Part shown: in pieces, positions 12,374 through 23,062 of the stretch | Layout: every line of letters starts with the position of its first letter | How positions within the stretch are numbered: the stretch's first letter is position 1 | DNA from: Terfezia claveryi | Lineage: Eukaryota > Ascomycota > Pezizomycetes > Pezizales > Pezizaceae | Direction of reading: 5' to 3' | Assembly (NCBI GenBank): GCA_015179025.1 | Contig: WHUX01000166.1 | Location: 1-64,000, forward strand | Length of the DNA stretch: 64,000 nt | Position numbers and translations under genes: made by a program | Notes under the pieces: model-generated | The model's input: only the letters and a program-made list of their open reading frames with translations | Told to the model about the DNA's origin: nothing | Database searches by the model: none

Positions 12374-12519
12374 ATGACCTGATATAGGTTTCTTGCTAGT
12401 GTTAGTGACTAGGCAAAGGACAGGGCTTTTCCCAACTCATCCACCTCTACAATCCTGGCTGGGGTGTCGAAGATGGCGTGAACAGCTAGGGAGCGGTTTT
12501 TTCGAAGGGGACAGGCTGT

Positions 12520-13560
12520 AATGAAGTGGTCAGCCTTCCCACAGGCTATGCATAGCCCATTGTTCTGGTAGCATTCCTTCTCTTCTTAAGTCAGACAAGG
12601 CCTACCTGCTGATAAATTTATAGGCACTGGTCCACCGGCTATAAGGGAAGGGTGGGCTGGGTTGTTGGTAATAGTGGTCTGTGGCTGAGTGCGAGAAGGT
12701 AAGAAAGTCGAGTGGGGGACTGCATTGGGGTAGGCCTTCAGGCTGTTTCTGAACCTAGCCATCTTTTGCTCCAATCGGCTAGCCTGATCAATTAACTCTT
12801 CAAGGGTGTGGACATCTGGGAAATTGAGGAGTACCTTCCTTAGCCCCACACTTAGGCCTTCCTGGAATTGATCCAATTTTATTTTGTTACTCCAGTCGAC
12901 TTTAGCAGCCAACCTAGAGAATTCAGCAACATAGGTGGTGAGGTCAGTGTTTTTTTGTCGAAGGGCTCGACGGGCTCTTATGGCCATTCCTTCTGGATCC
13001 GAATCCCCAAACGCTCAGTCAAGGATAATGAATAAGGCGGAAATGTCTACTAGATTGATCCCTGTTCCCAAAACATAGGGCTAGACTTGGTCCAGAGCCT
13101 TCCCCTCTAGTAGGCCGTAAATGTAGGGGAGTTTGTGCTAGGTGGTTGAAAATTTAGAAGCATCTCCATTGAGCTTAATATTGATCGAGTTTTTTCAGGC
13201 CTTAAGGCGGGCCCGTTCACCATTAAATTTGAGTAGGGTAGGGAGATCTTGGGTTTTAGTAGACATGGCACTTGCCGGTGCCTATGCGGTTGCGGTGGCA
13301 AGGGCATGGTTGAGATTGCAAATGGTTACTCAGTCATCTGCAAGGTCCTCTTGGAGAAGAAGGATTTCATATTCAGCTTCTTTCAGCCTTCTTTCAGTGT
13401 TCTGGAGCTTCGCTCCTTGCTTTTTGCTAATCTTGTAGGTAGTGGTGAAGATATCAATAGCCATTCGGTGGTATTCTAACAGCTGGGCTGGGCCTGAGGG
13501 TATTAGAGTTTCCCTCCATGCTTGGAACCTGTTGGTAGGTAACAGGGTTGGTTCGGACAT
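12520..13560 (-). pseudogene. Chromovirus gag
   Basis: The start codon lies at 13558-13560 (MSEPTLLPTN), shortly inside the 5' LTR. A Retrotrans_gag-like stretch lies at about 12790-12960 (LTTYVAEFSRLAAKVDW, then FQEGLSVGLRKVLLNF and LEELIDQASRLEQKM). It is followed by a CX2CX4HX4C zinc knuckle (CIACGKADHFITAC) near 12525-12566. At least four stops interrupt the frame. The zinc knuckle continues directly toward the protease frame, as in a Gag-Pol polyprotein. Confidence 0.88.
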
Positions 13561-13591
13561 TGTACCAGTTAGTCTGAGTGATCTAACGTAG

Positions 13592-14052
13592 TGTGACGGG
13601 AGCTTTGGGAGACAAGGCGACCAAGGGGTACACCAAGGCAATGGGCTAAGAGATCACACACGTAGGAATGCTACGTGTGGGATAGAGAAGGCTGAGATGA
13701 GGGCAAAGGCAAGGCAAGAGCAAGGGTAAGGCAAAAGAGACATGTGGAATCAGTACCACGTATGATGGGCACGGATGTAGTATTAGGCAGTGGGGCTGTA
13801 GAGTTGTTAGACAAATCATGGCTAGACGAGAGGGTCCAGAGTAATAGAAGGAATAAGCTTTCCAAGATCCCTATCTTGGAAGCTAAGCAAGATAACGATA
13901 ACTGATCACCTGTAATCGCAGGTGATGATAAAGGCAACAACGACAACAACCGATCACCCGCATCGTAGGTGATGCCAAAGGCAACAATAACAATAACCCA
14001 TTACCTGCGATTGCAAGTGATGACAAAGACAACTGAGTATATAGTTGTGACA
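13592..14052 (-). repeat. 5' LTR of the chromovirus
   Basis: 461 bp, begins TGTGACGGG on the plus strand and ends TTGTGACA, followed by the ACATT duplication. Lacks the segment of about 118 bp present in the partner LTR. No tRNA primer-binding site starting TGG is evident immediately internal to it, so priming is unresolved. Confidence 0.92.
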
Positions 14053-14057
14053 ACATT

Positions 14058-15500
14058 TAAGATAATTAGACCTATTAGTATAATATTTAAGTCATCTCTT
14101 TTACTTGCTATCAGATTTCAGGTCTAGTAGGAGCCTTTATTATCTTTTAACCTAGCCTAGCTTTTAGAATATAATAGAACAATTATTAATATATTCTCAA
14201 ATACCTATATAATTGAAGTAGAGTAAGTTACTTACCTTTTAAAAAAGTAAGTAAAAATTCAAGTTTACTAAGGATATATTTACTTTCTATTAAGATAAAG
14301 TAAATAAAGACTAGAATACTATTTATATATTAACTTATTCACTAGATATAATGAACTTCTAAAAAGTATTAAAAATATAGAAATTCCTAGCTCCTACTAA
14401 ATTTAATAGAGATTGATATGGAGTAAAAATATAGAAGAAGTTAGTATTGATTAAACTATTTAGGAACTAAGCCAACTTTCTAATAATTTAATACTAGCTC
14501 TCATATATTTACAGATTACAAGAGGGTAAGGCTATAAATTCAGTCTAGCAATTTATATTAAAAAGAATTTTAGTTTGTCTCTTATATTTTTCATAGTATT
14601 TAGTAGTGTCTAGTTTCTCTTAAGTATATAATATAGTATCTAAGAAACATATTTTAATTTTTATCTGGCTCCTACAAAAGATATCTAAGAGGTATGAAAT
14701 ATGATTAGATATTATGGAAGATATAATAGGCTAACAAAAATTTTTTTTGATATATTAAAGCTCCTAAGATAGATTTGATTAATATCTTAGCTTTGATAGT
14801 ACTCTTAAATTATGTCTAAAAAAATCTAGATCCTAAGAATATAGTTAGTTAAGCTCTATAAAACTTTTAATAAAAGAATAATAACTTTTTAATCTATATT
14901 ATAGAATTCTCTAGATTGATAGCTAAACTAGAATAATATACTAAGGCTAAACTTAATTTATTTAAGACTAGTCTTTTCTGAGAACTTAAACAAGCTCTAA
15001 TATATTATCTAAAAACTAAAGCTTTGGAAGACCTTATTATATAAGCTAGCTAAATAAAATAGTAAATAGTAGTACCCAAAACTCTTTAGAGGACTTATTT
15101 AACTACAATCTTTTTAATAAGTTTTCTAGTAGTATACCTCTATTAGTAATAATAATTATATCAATAAACTACTACTTCTAGTAATAAACTAATATATCTA
15201 TTATTAGTAAGAGGATAACTTACTATTATAAATTTTTTATCTAAAAGACTCGGCCTTATATAATAGAAAGGAAATCACAACTATGATAATATATTATATA
15301 TTATATATAAAAAAGTTAACTATTTTATTATACTATATGACTTTTATAAGAACTTATTATAACTATATATTTAGTTTTATTGTGAGAGTTAGATAAAACC
15401 TTATCTGACTCTTCTTAGAGACCTTGTTACCTTAGTAATTACCTATAATTGCAAGTTATAAGAAGTTAGTTAATATTTGTTGAAAATAATTATTTCATTT
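14058..15500 (+). pseudogene. AT-rich remnant of a Ty3/gypsy gag
   Basis: Extreme A+T and stops throughout, but at about 14880-15040 a plus-strand frame reads IEFSRLIAKLE, then YTKAKLNLFKTSLF, ELKQALIYYLKTKALEDLII. This parallels the gag motif of the neighbouring chromovirus (AEFSRLAAKVDW ... FQEGLSVGLRKVLL ... LEELIDQA). It is a second, older and far more mutated copy of a related element. Beyond 15080 only weak pol-like residues can be guessed. Confidence 0.6.
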
Positions 15501-15959
15501 TGATATAGTTAAGTATCTTTATACTATATATTATTTTTTCTTATAATTACTTTTCTATTATACTGATACTTAATTCTACTTTCCTATTTAAAGTTACTAC
15601 TTATTTATCTTAGCTATTATAACTTTATAATCATCTCTTGTATGACTTTCTCTCATATATATTTACTTATATTACTATCTTAGTTGTATATCTCTAGGTA
15701 TTTCATTATTTATATATATATATTATAGTATTCTTAGGTTATGGAACCTAGGCTTTCTGACTAGATTTTTATCCTTAACTTTTACTATTTTATATAAGTT
15801 TCTTACTTCTGTATTTAGTTTTATATACTTCTCAATTAAACTCAATAGATTGTCTACTATTAATATAGTTCTACTATCTACTCTCTTATACTTCTTCTTA
15901 TTTATACTCTTTGCTTTATTACACTACTGTCTACTGCTACTACTTCTATAATTAGTATT

Positions 15960-16775
15960 ATAATATTAATGCTTATAGTAACATTTTCAATAGTTTATAA
16001 GCCTAGAATACTTTAGAACAACTCAATAACTTTCTCATATATACCTTTTCTTCTATATATATTTATATAATAGTATCTAGTTTAGAATCTAGTTCTAATA
16101 GTAAAGAAAAGGCTATACCTTCTATCTTCAGACTATTAAAAGACTTTAAGGCTATTTCTATCAAACTCAATAATATTGAGTCACTTACTAGCAAAGACAA
16201 CTATAAAGACTAAGCTAATACTATCAAAATAATTATGAGAGGCATAAGTTGTAAGAAACTCATTATAGAAAGACTTAAACCTACAACAAATATTATATAA
16301 GAAGAGAAAGAACTTTTTATAGTGATAGAAAATTAAGCTATTCTCATACTAATACAAGTTATTAATAAACTTATACTAAAGGTTATCTCAAAGTTTTATT
16401 TACTACCTGAAATCTAGTGTTATTTTTAAGATCTATACTACTATGATACTCTATTTTCTTTTATTCATCAACTGCATACTCTTTTCAATTTAGCCCTAAC
16501 CTATACTCTTACTACTTCCTTCTCTGATTTCATTATGTAATATAAGACTAAGTGGTCTTGACTTTACTTTCTCACTAATTCCTCTAATGAATATTACAAA
16601 TTTCTCTACACTTTCTTTAATAAAGACAAAGTAAAAAGGAATATTCTTTTTTCCTTCTTTGTTAAACACTACTTTAACATAGTAGACAATCTATAAACTA
16701 AGTCTAACCTTACATATATAGATACAAACCTATGCCTTCTTTCTGTTGGTTCTGAAATCAAAAAATGGGATACTG
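15960..16775 (+). pseudogene. AT-rich remnant of a copia-type gag
   Basis: A plus-strand frame from about 16100 reads IESLTSKDNYKD, a stop, then ANTIKIIMRGISCKK, and further on IQVINKLILKVISKFYLL and FFNKDKVKRNILFSFFVKHY. The pattern (short 'L.G.NNY..W'-like start, helical repeats, a DNL segment near the end) resembles the UBN2-type gag of Ty1/copia elements. Apparent Trp and Gln positions are stops. Function is lost; the assignment is tentative. Confidence 0.45.
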
Positions 16776-17080
16776 CTCTCTCTGCCATAAGCAGATCGTA
16801 TTGATACCCTACTGGACGGGCTACCGGATCATTACGGGCAACCGGATAAAATAGCGTTTTGGTGTTTTGAGTGCAATCTCAAACCAAATAGGCTCAAATT
16901 TTGGGATTATTTTGTATATATGTATATCGTAGTTTTTTGTACAAATCACCCAACGGCACATCAATATTACTACTCAAAATATATGGGAAAAATACGTGAT
17001 TTCAAATAATAGGGTTGGCCGCAGGATCTGTGAATAGAAAGGGTTTACGGGGCGTTTGAATGGCAGGAATTATTACTTTC
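16776..17080. other. Intergenic, composition returns to normal
   Basis: G+C rises abruptly at about 16790. No gene, RNA or repeat recognised. Confidence 0.5.
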
Positions 17081-17640
17081 ACTTTATAGTTGAGGCCCAC
17101 ACAAACCAGGGATGACCAATCTCTACGAAACTTTTCTTATCCCCTGGGTCAGTTGAGGAGGGACCCCCAGTGAGCAATTTCTTGGAGTTCTCAACTAACT
17201 CGGCGGTCTGGGTGTTGGATACCCGACCTATACATTTCCCTTCTGATTGTCGCTGCCATGTTGGTGATCTCTTTGATGCTCGTCCCCGCGGCGTGAGTTA
17301 TTGTGACGACTCTTTCATCAGGGTAAGCTGGAGGGGCCGCGGCCACTTTCACTGCCTTTATGGCGCCTTTTCCCACCCGATCCGCTTTGGCGTTGAAGGA
17401 GTTTAGGAATGTAATCATCCATTCCTCTCCTGATTGTGGGCCCATGCCGCAGTGTCCTAGTACTAAAGTGCTTCGCCGCGCCCCCTCATCGTGGACTGGT
17501 ATCTCACTTGTGTGGGTGATATTCAGTGGTCCGCCGAAGACTGGTCTTGTTCGGATCGGAGGTGGAGATAGTGGGTGGTCTGGTTTTGTTCGGCCTGAAC
17601 GTTGACTGGTGGGGGGTGTGGCTATGGTCCATCACCACCA
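17080..17640 (-). pseudogene. Minus-strand ORF remnant, LINE ORF1-like (tentative)
   Basis: A continuous minus-strand reading from about 17640 to a stop near 17090 includes EEWMITFLNSFNAKADRVG, AAAPPAYPDERVVTITHAAG and PDRRVSELVENSKKLLTGG. The composition (Pro-rich lead, then charged helices) resembles nucleic-acid-binding ORF1 or Gag proteins, but I do not recognise a named family. It lies directly left of a plus-strand LINE fragment and may once have been continuous with the coiled-coil ORF at 17970-18827 before that fragment was inserted. Confidence 0.35.
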
Positions 17641-17995
17641 AGACAATGGGTCCACTGCACCTACTGCAACAAGGGCGGACACAGCGAAGATGAGTGCTAT
17701 ACTCGCCACAACGACTTCCTGAGAGCCCGAAAGAGAACCCACGGTCCTAATGAATAGCACGCCCCATACGACACTAGAACAGGAGATAAGGGGGTTAGGA
17801 AGGCAAGAAGAGGACTGAGGGGGGAGGAGAGGGGGAGTGAAAAGAACACACAAGCAACAGAGACTCTTAATAGCATACTGTAATGTCAATCGGAGTAATA
17901 CCAACAAACACGCATTCCTAGAGGCCAGCAAACATGTCGACATCGTATTTATCGGCGAACCTACTAAGGTTATGTTGGCCTCGATATACTCCACT
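17641..17995 (+). pseudogene. LINE fragment: ORF1 zinc knuckle and start of ORF2 endonuclease
   Basis: In the plus frame near 17647-17700 a CCHC knuckle is visible (CTYCNKGGHSEDEC, CX2CX4HX4C), typical of the ORF1 C-terminus of Tad-like LINEs. After a stop and a gap of roughly 70-80 bases the translation from 17837 gives RLLIAYCNVNRSNTNKHAFL and HVDIVFIGEPTK, the N-terminus of the apurinic-type endonuclease of ORF2 (family pattern 'QYNVNRS...DI..IQEP'). Homology stops at about 17995, so the copy is truncated on both sides. The expected metal-binding 'QEP' is 'GEP' here. Confidence 0.75.
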
Positions 17996-18827
17996 GGGGC
18001 CTGGAAGGGGCGTAGGGGGGAGGCTGGGACTTCTTTTGTACTGTTTGGACCTGGGTGTTGTTCGAGTGGTTGAAGTTGCGGGGGATGGAGTTGCCTTGTG
18101 TATGGAGGTTGAAGCCTGAAATTATGTTGGTGACAAGCTGTGTCAGAGAGATCTTGACTTCCTGCACCTCCGCTCTTAGGATGTCCAATTGATTGTAGAT
18201 GCGTTGATCCTTGTTTTCTTGCCTGACCCGTTCTGTGTGTGCAATCTCATCCCCTTGCCTTCGCCATTCCCTTTCTTGCTCTCTTTCCAACTTCCGGCTT
18301 CCCTCGGATGCTACTGCTACTCGCCTGTGCTGTCCCATTTCTTCGATCAGTGCACTCGTGTTGAAATCGTTAGTCTGCCTTCCCAAGCCGAGCTCCCCGA
18401 TGGTTGCTGTTCTGTATCTTTCTAGTTCGGCTGCGATGACCATCTTGTGATTGTCTAGTTCTCCGGAGACGAAGGCCTTGTACGAATCCAACTCTTCCGT
18501 GATCGCTTTGGCGTTGTGGTCGAACCCCTCGGCAAAGAGTTTGAGCTTCTGGTTCTGCTCATCGAGTTTCGGGTAAAGGTCGGTTAGAATTGCATTATGA
18601 TTCTTTGATTGGGCGCCCTCCACTGCTTCTATAATTTTCTCGATCTCATCCCAATTAAGCACGTCTTCCATCATTGGGTCGCCGGCGGTTTTCTTGCTTG
18701 AGCTGCCTGCTGCACTCGCTGTCTGTCTCGTCGTCTGTGTCGGGTATCTCCTGGTTAAGTCTCTCTGTTGTTGTGGTATCGCCGTTAATGGTTGGCACGT
18801 CCGGGATGCGGAGGTCCCCATTCTCAC
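17970..18827 (-). CDS. Coiled-coil protein of an unrecognised element
   Basis: An open frame of 285 codons. It begins with a Ser/Thr/Gln-rich segment, followed by long heptad-like helices with repeated EELDSYK, GELDNHK and AELERYR blocks (about residues 95-145), a Glu/Arg-rich region (REQEREWRRQGDE, about 185) and a Pro-rich tail ending near the LINE fragment. No catalytic domain. Its position among LINE debris and its composition suggest an ORF1 or Gag-like structural protein of a mobile element. A cellular gene fragment cannot be excluded. The C-terminus runs into the 17995 junction, so the stop is probably not native. Confidence 0.4.
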   Translation of the reverse strand: MRMGTSASRTCQPLTAIPQQQRDLTRRYPTQTTRQTASAAGSSSKKTAGDPMMEDVLNWDEIEKIIEAVEGAQSKNHNAILTDLYPKLDEQNQKLKLFAEGFDHNAKAITEELDSYKAFVSGELDNHKMVIAAELERYRTATIGELGLGRQTNDFNTSALIEEMGQHRRVAVASEGSRKLEREQEREWRRQGDEIAHTERVRQENKDQRIYNQLDILRAEVQEVKISLTQLVTNIISGFNLHTQGNSIPRNFNHSNNTQVQTVQKKSQPPPYAPSRPQWSISRPT

Positions 18828-18829
18828 TC

Positions 18830-19718
18830 GCTAACTCGCTGACTGTTTCGTCGTCATCTGTGCCAGGTATTTCGAATTCATGGTCAAATCTCTTTGTTGT
18901 CTCTTTCGGAGCGTCCTGTCCGACCTCTGTTACCGAGTCCTCTGCTGCCGGCCCCCCCGCCGTGCTCGCTGGTTCGTTTGGTTCGTTGCATCCTCCTTTT
19001 CCCTTTATTTACATACGGTGCAATCCATGTATGTAGGGCACCGTGACGAGAAGGTGGGGTTGTAGGGGCCGACGTTGATGCTCTCCTCCACCATCTGTTC
19101 GTTCCGCTCTTCTGCGGGGATTAGTGCGACCAGGGCAGCCCCTGGTTCGCGGAGCTTCTCTCTCAGCTCTTCCCCGGTTACCCTTGTTTGCATGAATCCG
19201 TCTTCGTTTTTCTCTTCAATCGTTTCTGTGCGCTTACGCCCTCTGGCCATAGCCGCCTCGATGGTCGCTTGGTTTTCCCAGAACAGCGGGTAGCTCGCTA
19301 GTGTCCTATAATAGGTGCTTTTTATCAATACCGCCGTGTTGTTGATATCCCGCCACCCTTTCTGTACCGGGAAGAATAGTTCTCCCATAGCGGCAGGTCG
19401 TTCCTCGGACTGTTGTGTGTGTGAGAGTTATCTTTTGTCTGGTTGGTCGTGGGGGGTGGTGTTGTTTCTCCGTTGGTCGGTCCTTCGGTGTGGGAGTTCT
19501 CTCTGTGCTGATTGGTGGCCTTGGTTTCGTCTGGCTGGTCGTGCGGGTGGTGTTATTTCTGATATGTGAGGTCGTGTTCTGGTTGGTTGGTCGTCCGGTG
19601 TGGGAGTTATCCACCTTGGTGGTTGGTCGTCTGGGTGCTGAGTTGGCGACCACGCCGTACGAGCTGGTCGAGAAGAATTGCAGGATATCGTGGGAATCCT
19701 GAGCTATGACCGTTGGGG
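18830..19718 (-). pseudogene. Upstream part of the coiled-coil element, frameshifted
   Basis: Three overlapping minus-strand frames continue upstream of the coiled-coil ORF. They are a Thr/Arg/Pro-rich piece (19306-19653), a piece with KGWRDINNTAVLIKSTYYRT and LWENQATIEAAMARGRKRTE (19005-19388), and a Thr/Asp-rich acidic linker at 18830-19000. The frame changes at about 19380 and again near 18990-18830 suggest decay. Interrupted at its upstream side by the solo LTR at 19719. Confidence 0.35.
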
Positions 19719-20183
19719 TGTTAGAATGAATGCATTCCGTTCATTCCGCCCATGCCTTGCTATCTCACATGCAGCCATCTCTACGGCTCGCAGCGGCCTG
19801 CACATCATATTGTATGCTTCCTGCTTAGCCATACGGCTCGCAGCGGCCTGCACATCATATTGTATGCTTCCTGCTTAGCCATACGGCTCGCATCGGTCTG
19901 CACATCATATGGCGTGCTTCATGACATTCTTCACACATATGATGTGCTTCATGCTAGCTATACGGACATGTGCTTCTTCTTCTTCTCCTTTAGGTGTGCG
20001 TTCATTCATGTATATATATCTCGTTCGTTTCCTGTTGGAGAGATGATAACAATCATATCATAACGCATCTCTTCACTCCAAACGTTCACATCATCTCTCT
20101 CTCTCCGTGATATTGCTCATTCGTATCATCTCCTTCACTGGACACTCGGACTCTCCGCTGCCTCCTGCCCTTCCATCCTAAAA
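19719..20183 (+). mobile_element. Solo copia-type LTR
   Basis: 465 bp beginning TGTTAGAATGAATGCATTCC and ending CCATCCTAAAA, flanked by the perfect 5-bp duplication TGGGG (19714-19718, 20184-20188). It is clearly homologous, in the opposite orientation, to the LTRs of the copia element at 48202-54320: shared start, shared TTCATTCCGCCCATGCCTTG and CATCTCTTCACT blocks. It contains its own internal tandem repeat of about 50 bp (ATACGGCTCGCAGCGGCCTG...) at 19795-19905. Solo LTRs arise by recombination between the two LTRs of an element. Confidence 0.9.
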
Positions 20184-20329
20184 TGGGGAAGGGATGAAGA
20201 TGTCGGGCTTTATGTCTAGGACTGAGATATGTTGCGTACCCCGTTGGGCTCTATCGATTGATGTTGGGTTCGTGCCCGGAGGCCCTCTGTGTAGCGAGAT
20301 ATTACCCTCTGGTTGTCTAAGATAACGTC

Positions 20330-20490
20330 GAGAGCATTGATGACAGTGATAGTCGCAACGGCAATACCAGTGCGATAGTGATGGCGTGGGAGAGCGGTGA
20401 CATGGGTAACCAGTTATCTCGATGGCTTGGCCGATGGATAATTCAGGGTAACGGGTGTGCGGGATGTGCGTTTCAACAGAAGGGTGGCGG
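20330..20490. repeat. Dispersed repeat shared with 22820-22975
   Basis: The two segments share the order 'gacggcaataccagtgcgat', 'cgatgg(c/a)t...cagggtaacgg' and 'gtacgtttcaaca' with moderate divergence. The nature of the repeat is unknown. Confidence 0.55.
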
Positions 20491-20599
20491 GTATGCTTTA
20501 CCGACGGAACAGGATTAGAGGGGGAGGTGGTCAGCGCAGCATACAGCATGGATAGGAGAGGCAATATGGAGAATACCTATGGCGGTTTCCTCGGCAATT

Positions 20600-21125
20600 T
20601 AGCCACAGGAGCGGTCCACGCAATCCACTGAGGACAGGGACATGCCGACCATTCTCTCGGACTCCCAAGCCGCCATCCAGGCGATCTCTAATTTGAGCAG
20701 GGGGGCAACTCCCCAGTCGGGCTTCAGCGCGGACATCAAATCAGCCCTAGTCCAGTGCGCAGATAGGCGTGATGTCCAAATCGCATGGGGCAAGAAGCCA
20801 CATCGGCATCGGCGGTAACGAGAAAGCAGGGCTGCATTCGAAAGAAGCGAGAATGAGGACGGGGTTTGGGACGCGGAGAGTAGACATGCCCTTTCAGCCT
20901 ACACCTGGATGCGGAGCAGCCTAGGACCTCAGAACCGCTGGTATTATTGCCCCAGCAAAGTAGCCACCCCAGCAGTGCGAATGCGGCTAGCCACCCAGCG
21001 CGCGCACATCACCTTCGAGTTTAGACGAGAAAACGCACTCCTCCCAAGCACACGGGGGGAGGAGTTGGACATACGGGACTGGAAGAGGTGGAGGAGAAAT
21101 ATGAGACTACGGAGATTTCTAAATA
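20600..21125 (+). pseudogene. LINE RNase H / ORF2 C-terminal fragment
   Basis: Broken plus frames give TILSDSQAAIQAISNLSRG, QIAWGKKPH and then DAESRHALSAYTWMRSSLGP. These are the same blocks found in the better LINE copy at 43225-45019 (LSDSQSAIQSVRNMSKG ... RHALSAYTWTRTNRGP). The zinc-knuckle region follows in degraded form. Stops and frameshifts make it a pseudogene. No 3' tail is present; the GC-rich repeat begins right after. Confidence 0.75.
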
Positions 21126-21139
21126 TACAGAAAGCTCAG

Positions 21140-21600
21140 TGTTCTCAACAGGCCAGGCCAGGCCGGCCGAAGCTAAGGCCGGGGCTGGCCTGGGCCACTC
21201 TAAGGCAGGCCGGGGCTGGGCCTTCTTATTCAGGCCGGCCTGAAGGCCTGGGCCGGTCCAGGCGGCCTGAATAAGGCAGGCCGCCTGAATAGCCTGAATA
21301 GCCTGGACCATGGCCTGAATAGCCTGGACCACGGCCTGAATAGCCTGGACCACGGCCTGAATAGCCTGGACTACGGCCTGAATAGCCTGGACTACGGCCT
21401 GAATAGCCTGAATAGCCTGAATAGCCTGGACGGCCTGCTTACGGCCTGAATAGCCTGGGCCAGCCTGGGGCCGGTCCAGGCTATTCAGGCCTTCTGAAAG
21501 TCAGGCAGGGGCCGCCCCAGGCGGTTTCAGGCCCGCACAGACCTCGGCCCCAGGCCAGGCTTCAGGCGGCCTGGTCGGCGGCCTGGCCGGTTGAGAACAC
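21140..21600. repeat. GC-rich GGCCTGAATAGCCTGGACCA repeat block
   Basis: The core (about 21270-21450) is a tandem array of a 21-bp unit GGCCTGAATAGCCTGGACCA plus C, with shorter 9-bp GAATAGCCT sub-units. It is flanked on both sides by GGCCGG/CAGGCC-rich DNA that reads partly as the inverse of the other flank (AGGCCGGCCTGAAGGCC at 21227-21260, CCAGGCTATTCAGGCC at 21475-21490). The minus strand is open only because the repeat lacks stops. Confidence 0.8.
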
Positions 21601-22995
21601 TGATCTGAAAGCTCACTTGATGAGCCCCACTGTATCACAAGATCACTGGCGGGATAAGAGTTTCTTTCTTTCATTAAATATCCACCATATTACTTTCACG
21701 ATTTTCTATTTATTCATCTCAGTCTGCATGTCCAATTCCTGTCCCATGGTTAACGATGAAGAGGAGTGGGGGTCATCCGGCATTGCCATGTGAAGACGAC
21801 CCACCCTGCGCCCAGAATTAGAGGGGCTAGTGCAAGCCAGACTACACTGCCCCTCATTCAACTTTGTATACTTATCGCGCTGTGGACCCCCCCGTGCAAG
21901 TGTCTGTCGTCCTGAATGCACCTGGGTTTCCTTCCCAGTGGCTCTTTATGCTCCCCCCCCCGCCTCCCCCCTCCACATTAGAGTACAGAGTAGTTGTTAT
22001 TGAACAACAAGAAACAACAATAATAATATAAGGGTATCCAAAATCCCGTCAGGGACGCTATTTAGTTTATTCTCCAACAACACGTGATATTAGGAAGGAG
22101 TCCTGGTTCCTTTAACCACACGGTTCCTCCTTGTTACTTCCGAAACTCATTTTCACAATTACTCAAGCCCCCTCCACAGAACCTACCATGCACATCCAGC
22201 ATATACATGTGTATGTATGTACAATACTTCGATTGTCCATCTGGCGTCAGATACGGAGGCAGCAGCTTTCTCCTCTACAAATCCCCTCAACCTCTTGCAT
22301 CCAGCATAAATAACCCAGCTACCTACCTAACCTACCCACCTACATACTCTGAAGAAATGTGCAGGATCACACCCTCTGGATACGCACGCCACCGCACCCC
22401 TGCAATGGCGGATATCCATGGCAATAGCATATTGCGAAAAAAAAATATATACCACAGCCAGCATTGAAGATCCAGAAAATTTATAACTAACAAAAGATAT
22501 GTGGATATCTTGTTAGGCAGCGGAAGTGGTCCTAGCGAGGCGGCGGCGGCAGTGAGCACGGGGGTACTAGCAGATCTGTAGTAATATGCAAAGTGGACAA
22601 TAGAACTAAGAGTGCAGTAATGCGAGTGTGAAGGATGCGAATTGAAGAGTTGCGTGATTATCGAGATAAATACAGTTCCGGACCGGTGTCTATATACATG
22701 AAAGTTCAGGGTAAGACAGTGCGCAGGGATTGTTATTTAACCAAGAAAATCAATAATTGCGAGCGACGATCCAGTGACAACAATCAACACGATCTAAACA
22801 ACCCAAACATACGTATGTGCGATAATATGGCGACGACAATATCAGTGCGATAATAATGACGTGTGGGTAGAACGATGACGTTTGTAGATGACTTCGCTGG
22901 TTATGCTGATGGCTTCACCGATGGATGATTCAGGGTAACGGGTGATCCATGTGTCGGATGTACGTTTCAACAATAACACCAACCCTCGCTGTAAA
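21601..22995. other. Gene-free tract
   Basis: No recognised gene. Contains C-runs (21950-21970), a diverged copy of the 20330-20490 repeat at 22820-22975, and a segment at 22630-22715 that aligns loosely with 23705-23790. Confidence 0.45.
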
Positions 22996-23003
22996 CCTTG
23001 GAG

Positions 23004-23054
23004 TAGGCCTGGGCACGAGACGAGATGTCTCGAGACGTCTCGTGCCCAGGCGTA
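23004..23054. mobile_element. 51-bp miniature TIR element (two fused ends)
   Basis: Reads TAGGCCTGGGCACGAGACGA into a central TCTCGAGA palindrome and out through CGTCTCGTGCCCAGGCGTA, so it consists of little more than two inverted ends. It is flanked by an 8-bp near-duplication, CCTTGGAG (22996-23003) and CCTCGGAG (23055-23062), differing by one transition. The ends match those of the 491-bp element at 54830-55320. The 8-bp duplication and TAGG...TGGGCA-like ends fit the hAT superfamily. Confidence 0.7.
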
Positions 23055-23062
23055 CCTCGGAG

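Larger units (their letters stand above)
7900..14052 (-). mobile_element. Ty3/gypsy chromovirus LTR retrotransposon, decayed
   Basis: A full-length element, 6.15 kb, on the minus strand. Both LTRs start TGTGA and end TGACA-like, and the element is flanked by a perfect 5-bp duplication ACATT (7895-7899 and 14053-14057). From the 5' side (high coordinates) the order is gag, protease, reverse transcriptase, RNase H, integrase, chromodomain, the standard chromovirus order. Coding frames are broken by numerous stops, most of them explained by CAG to TAG or TGG to TAG/TGA changes. It is therefore non-autonomous. The 5' LTR is about 118 bp shorter than the 3' LTR because of an internal deletion. Confidence 0.95.

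Noticed and set aside
17632..17994. Minus-strand ORF of 120 codons
   Set aside because: Antisense to the LINE zinc knuckle and endonuclease start, which are clearly on the plus strand.
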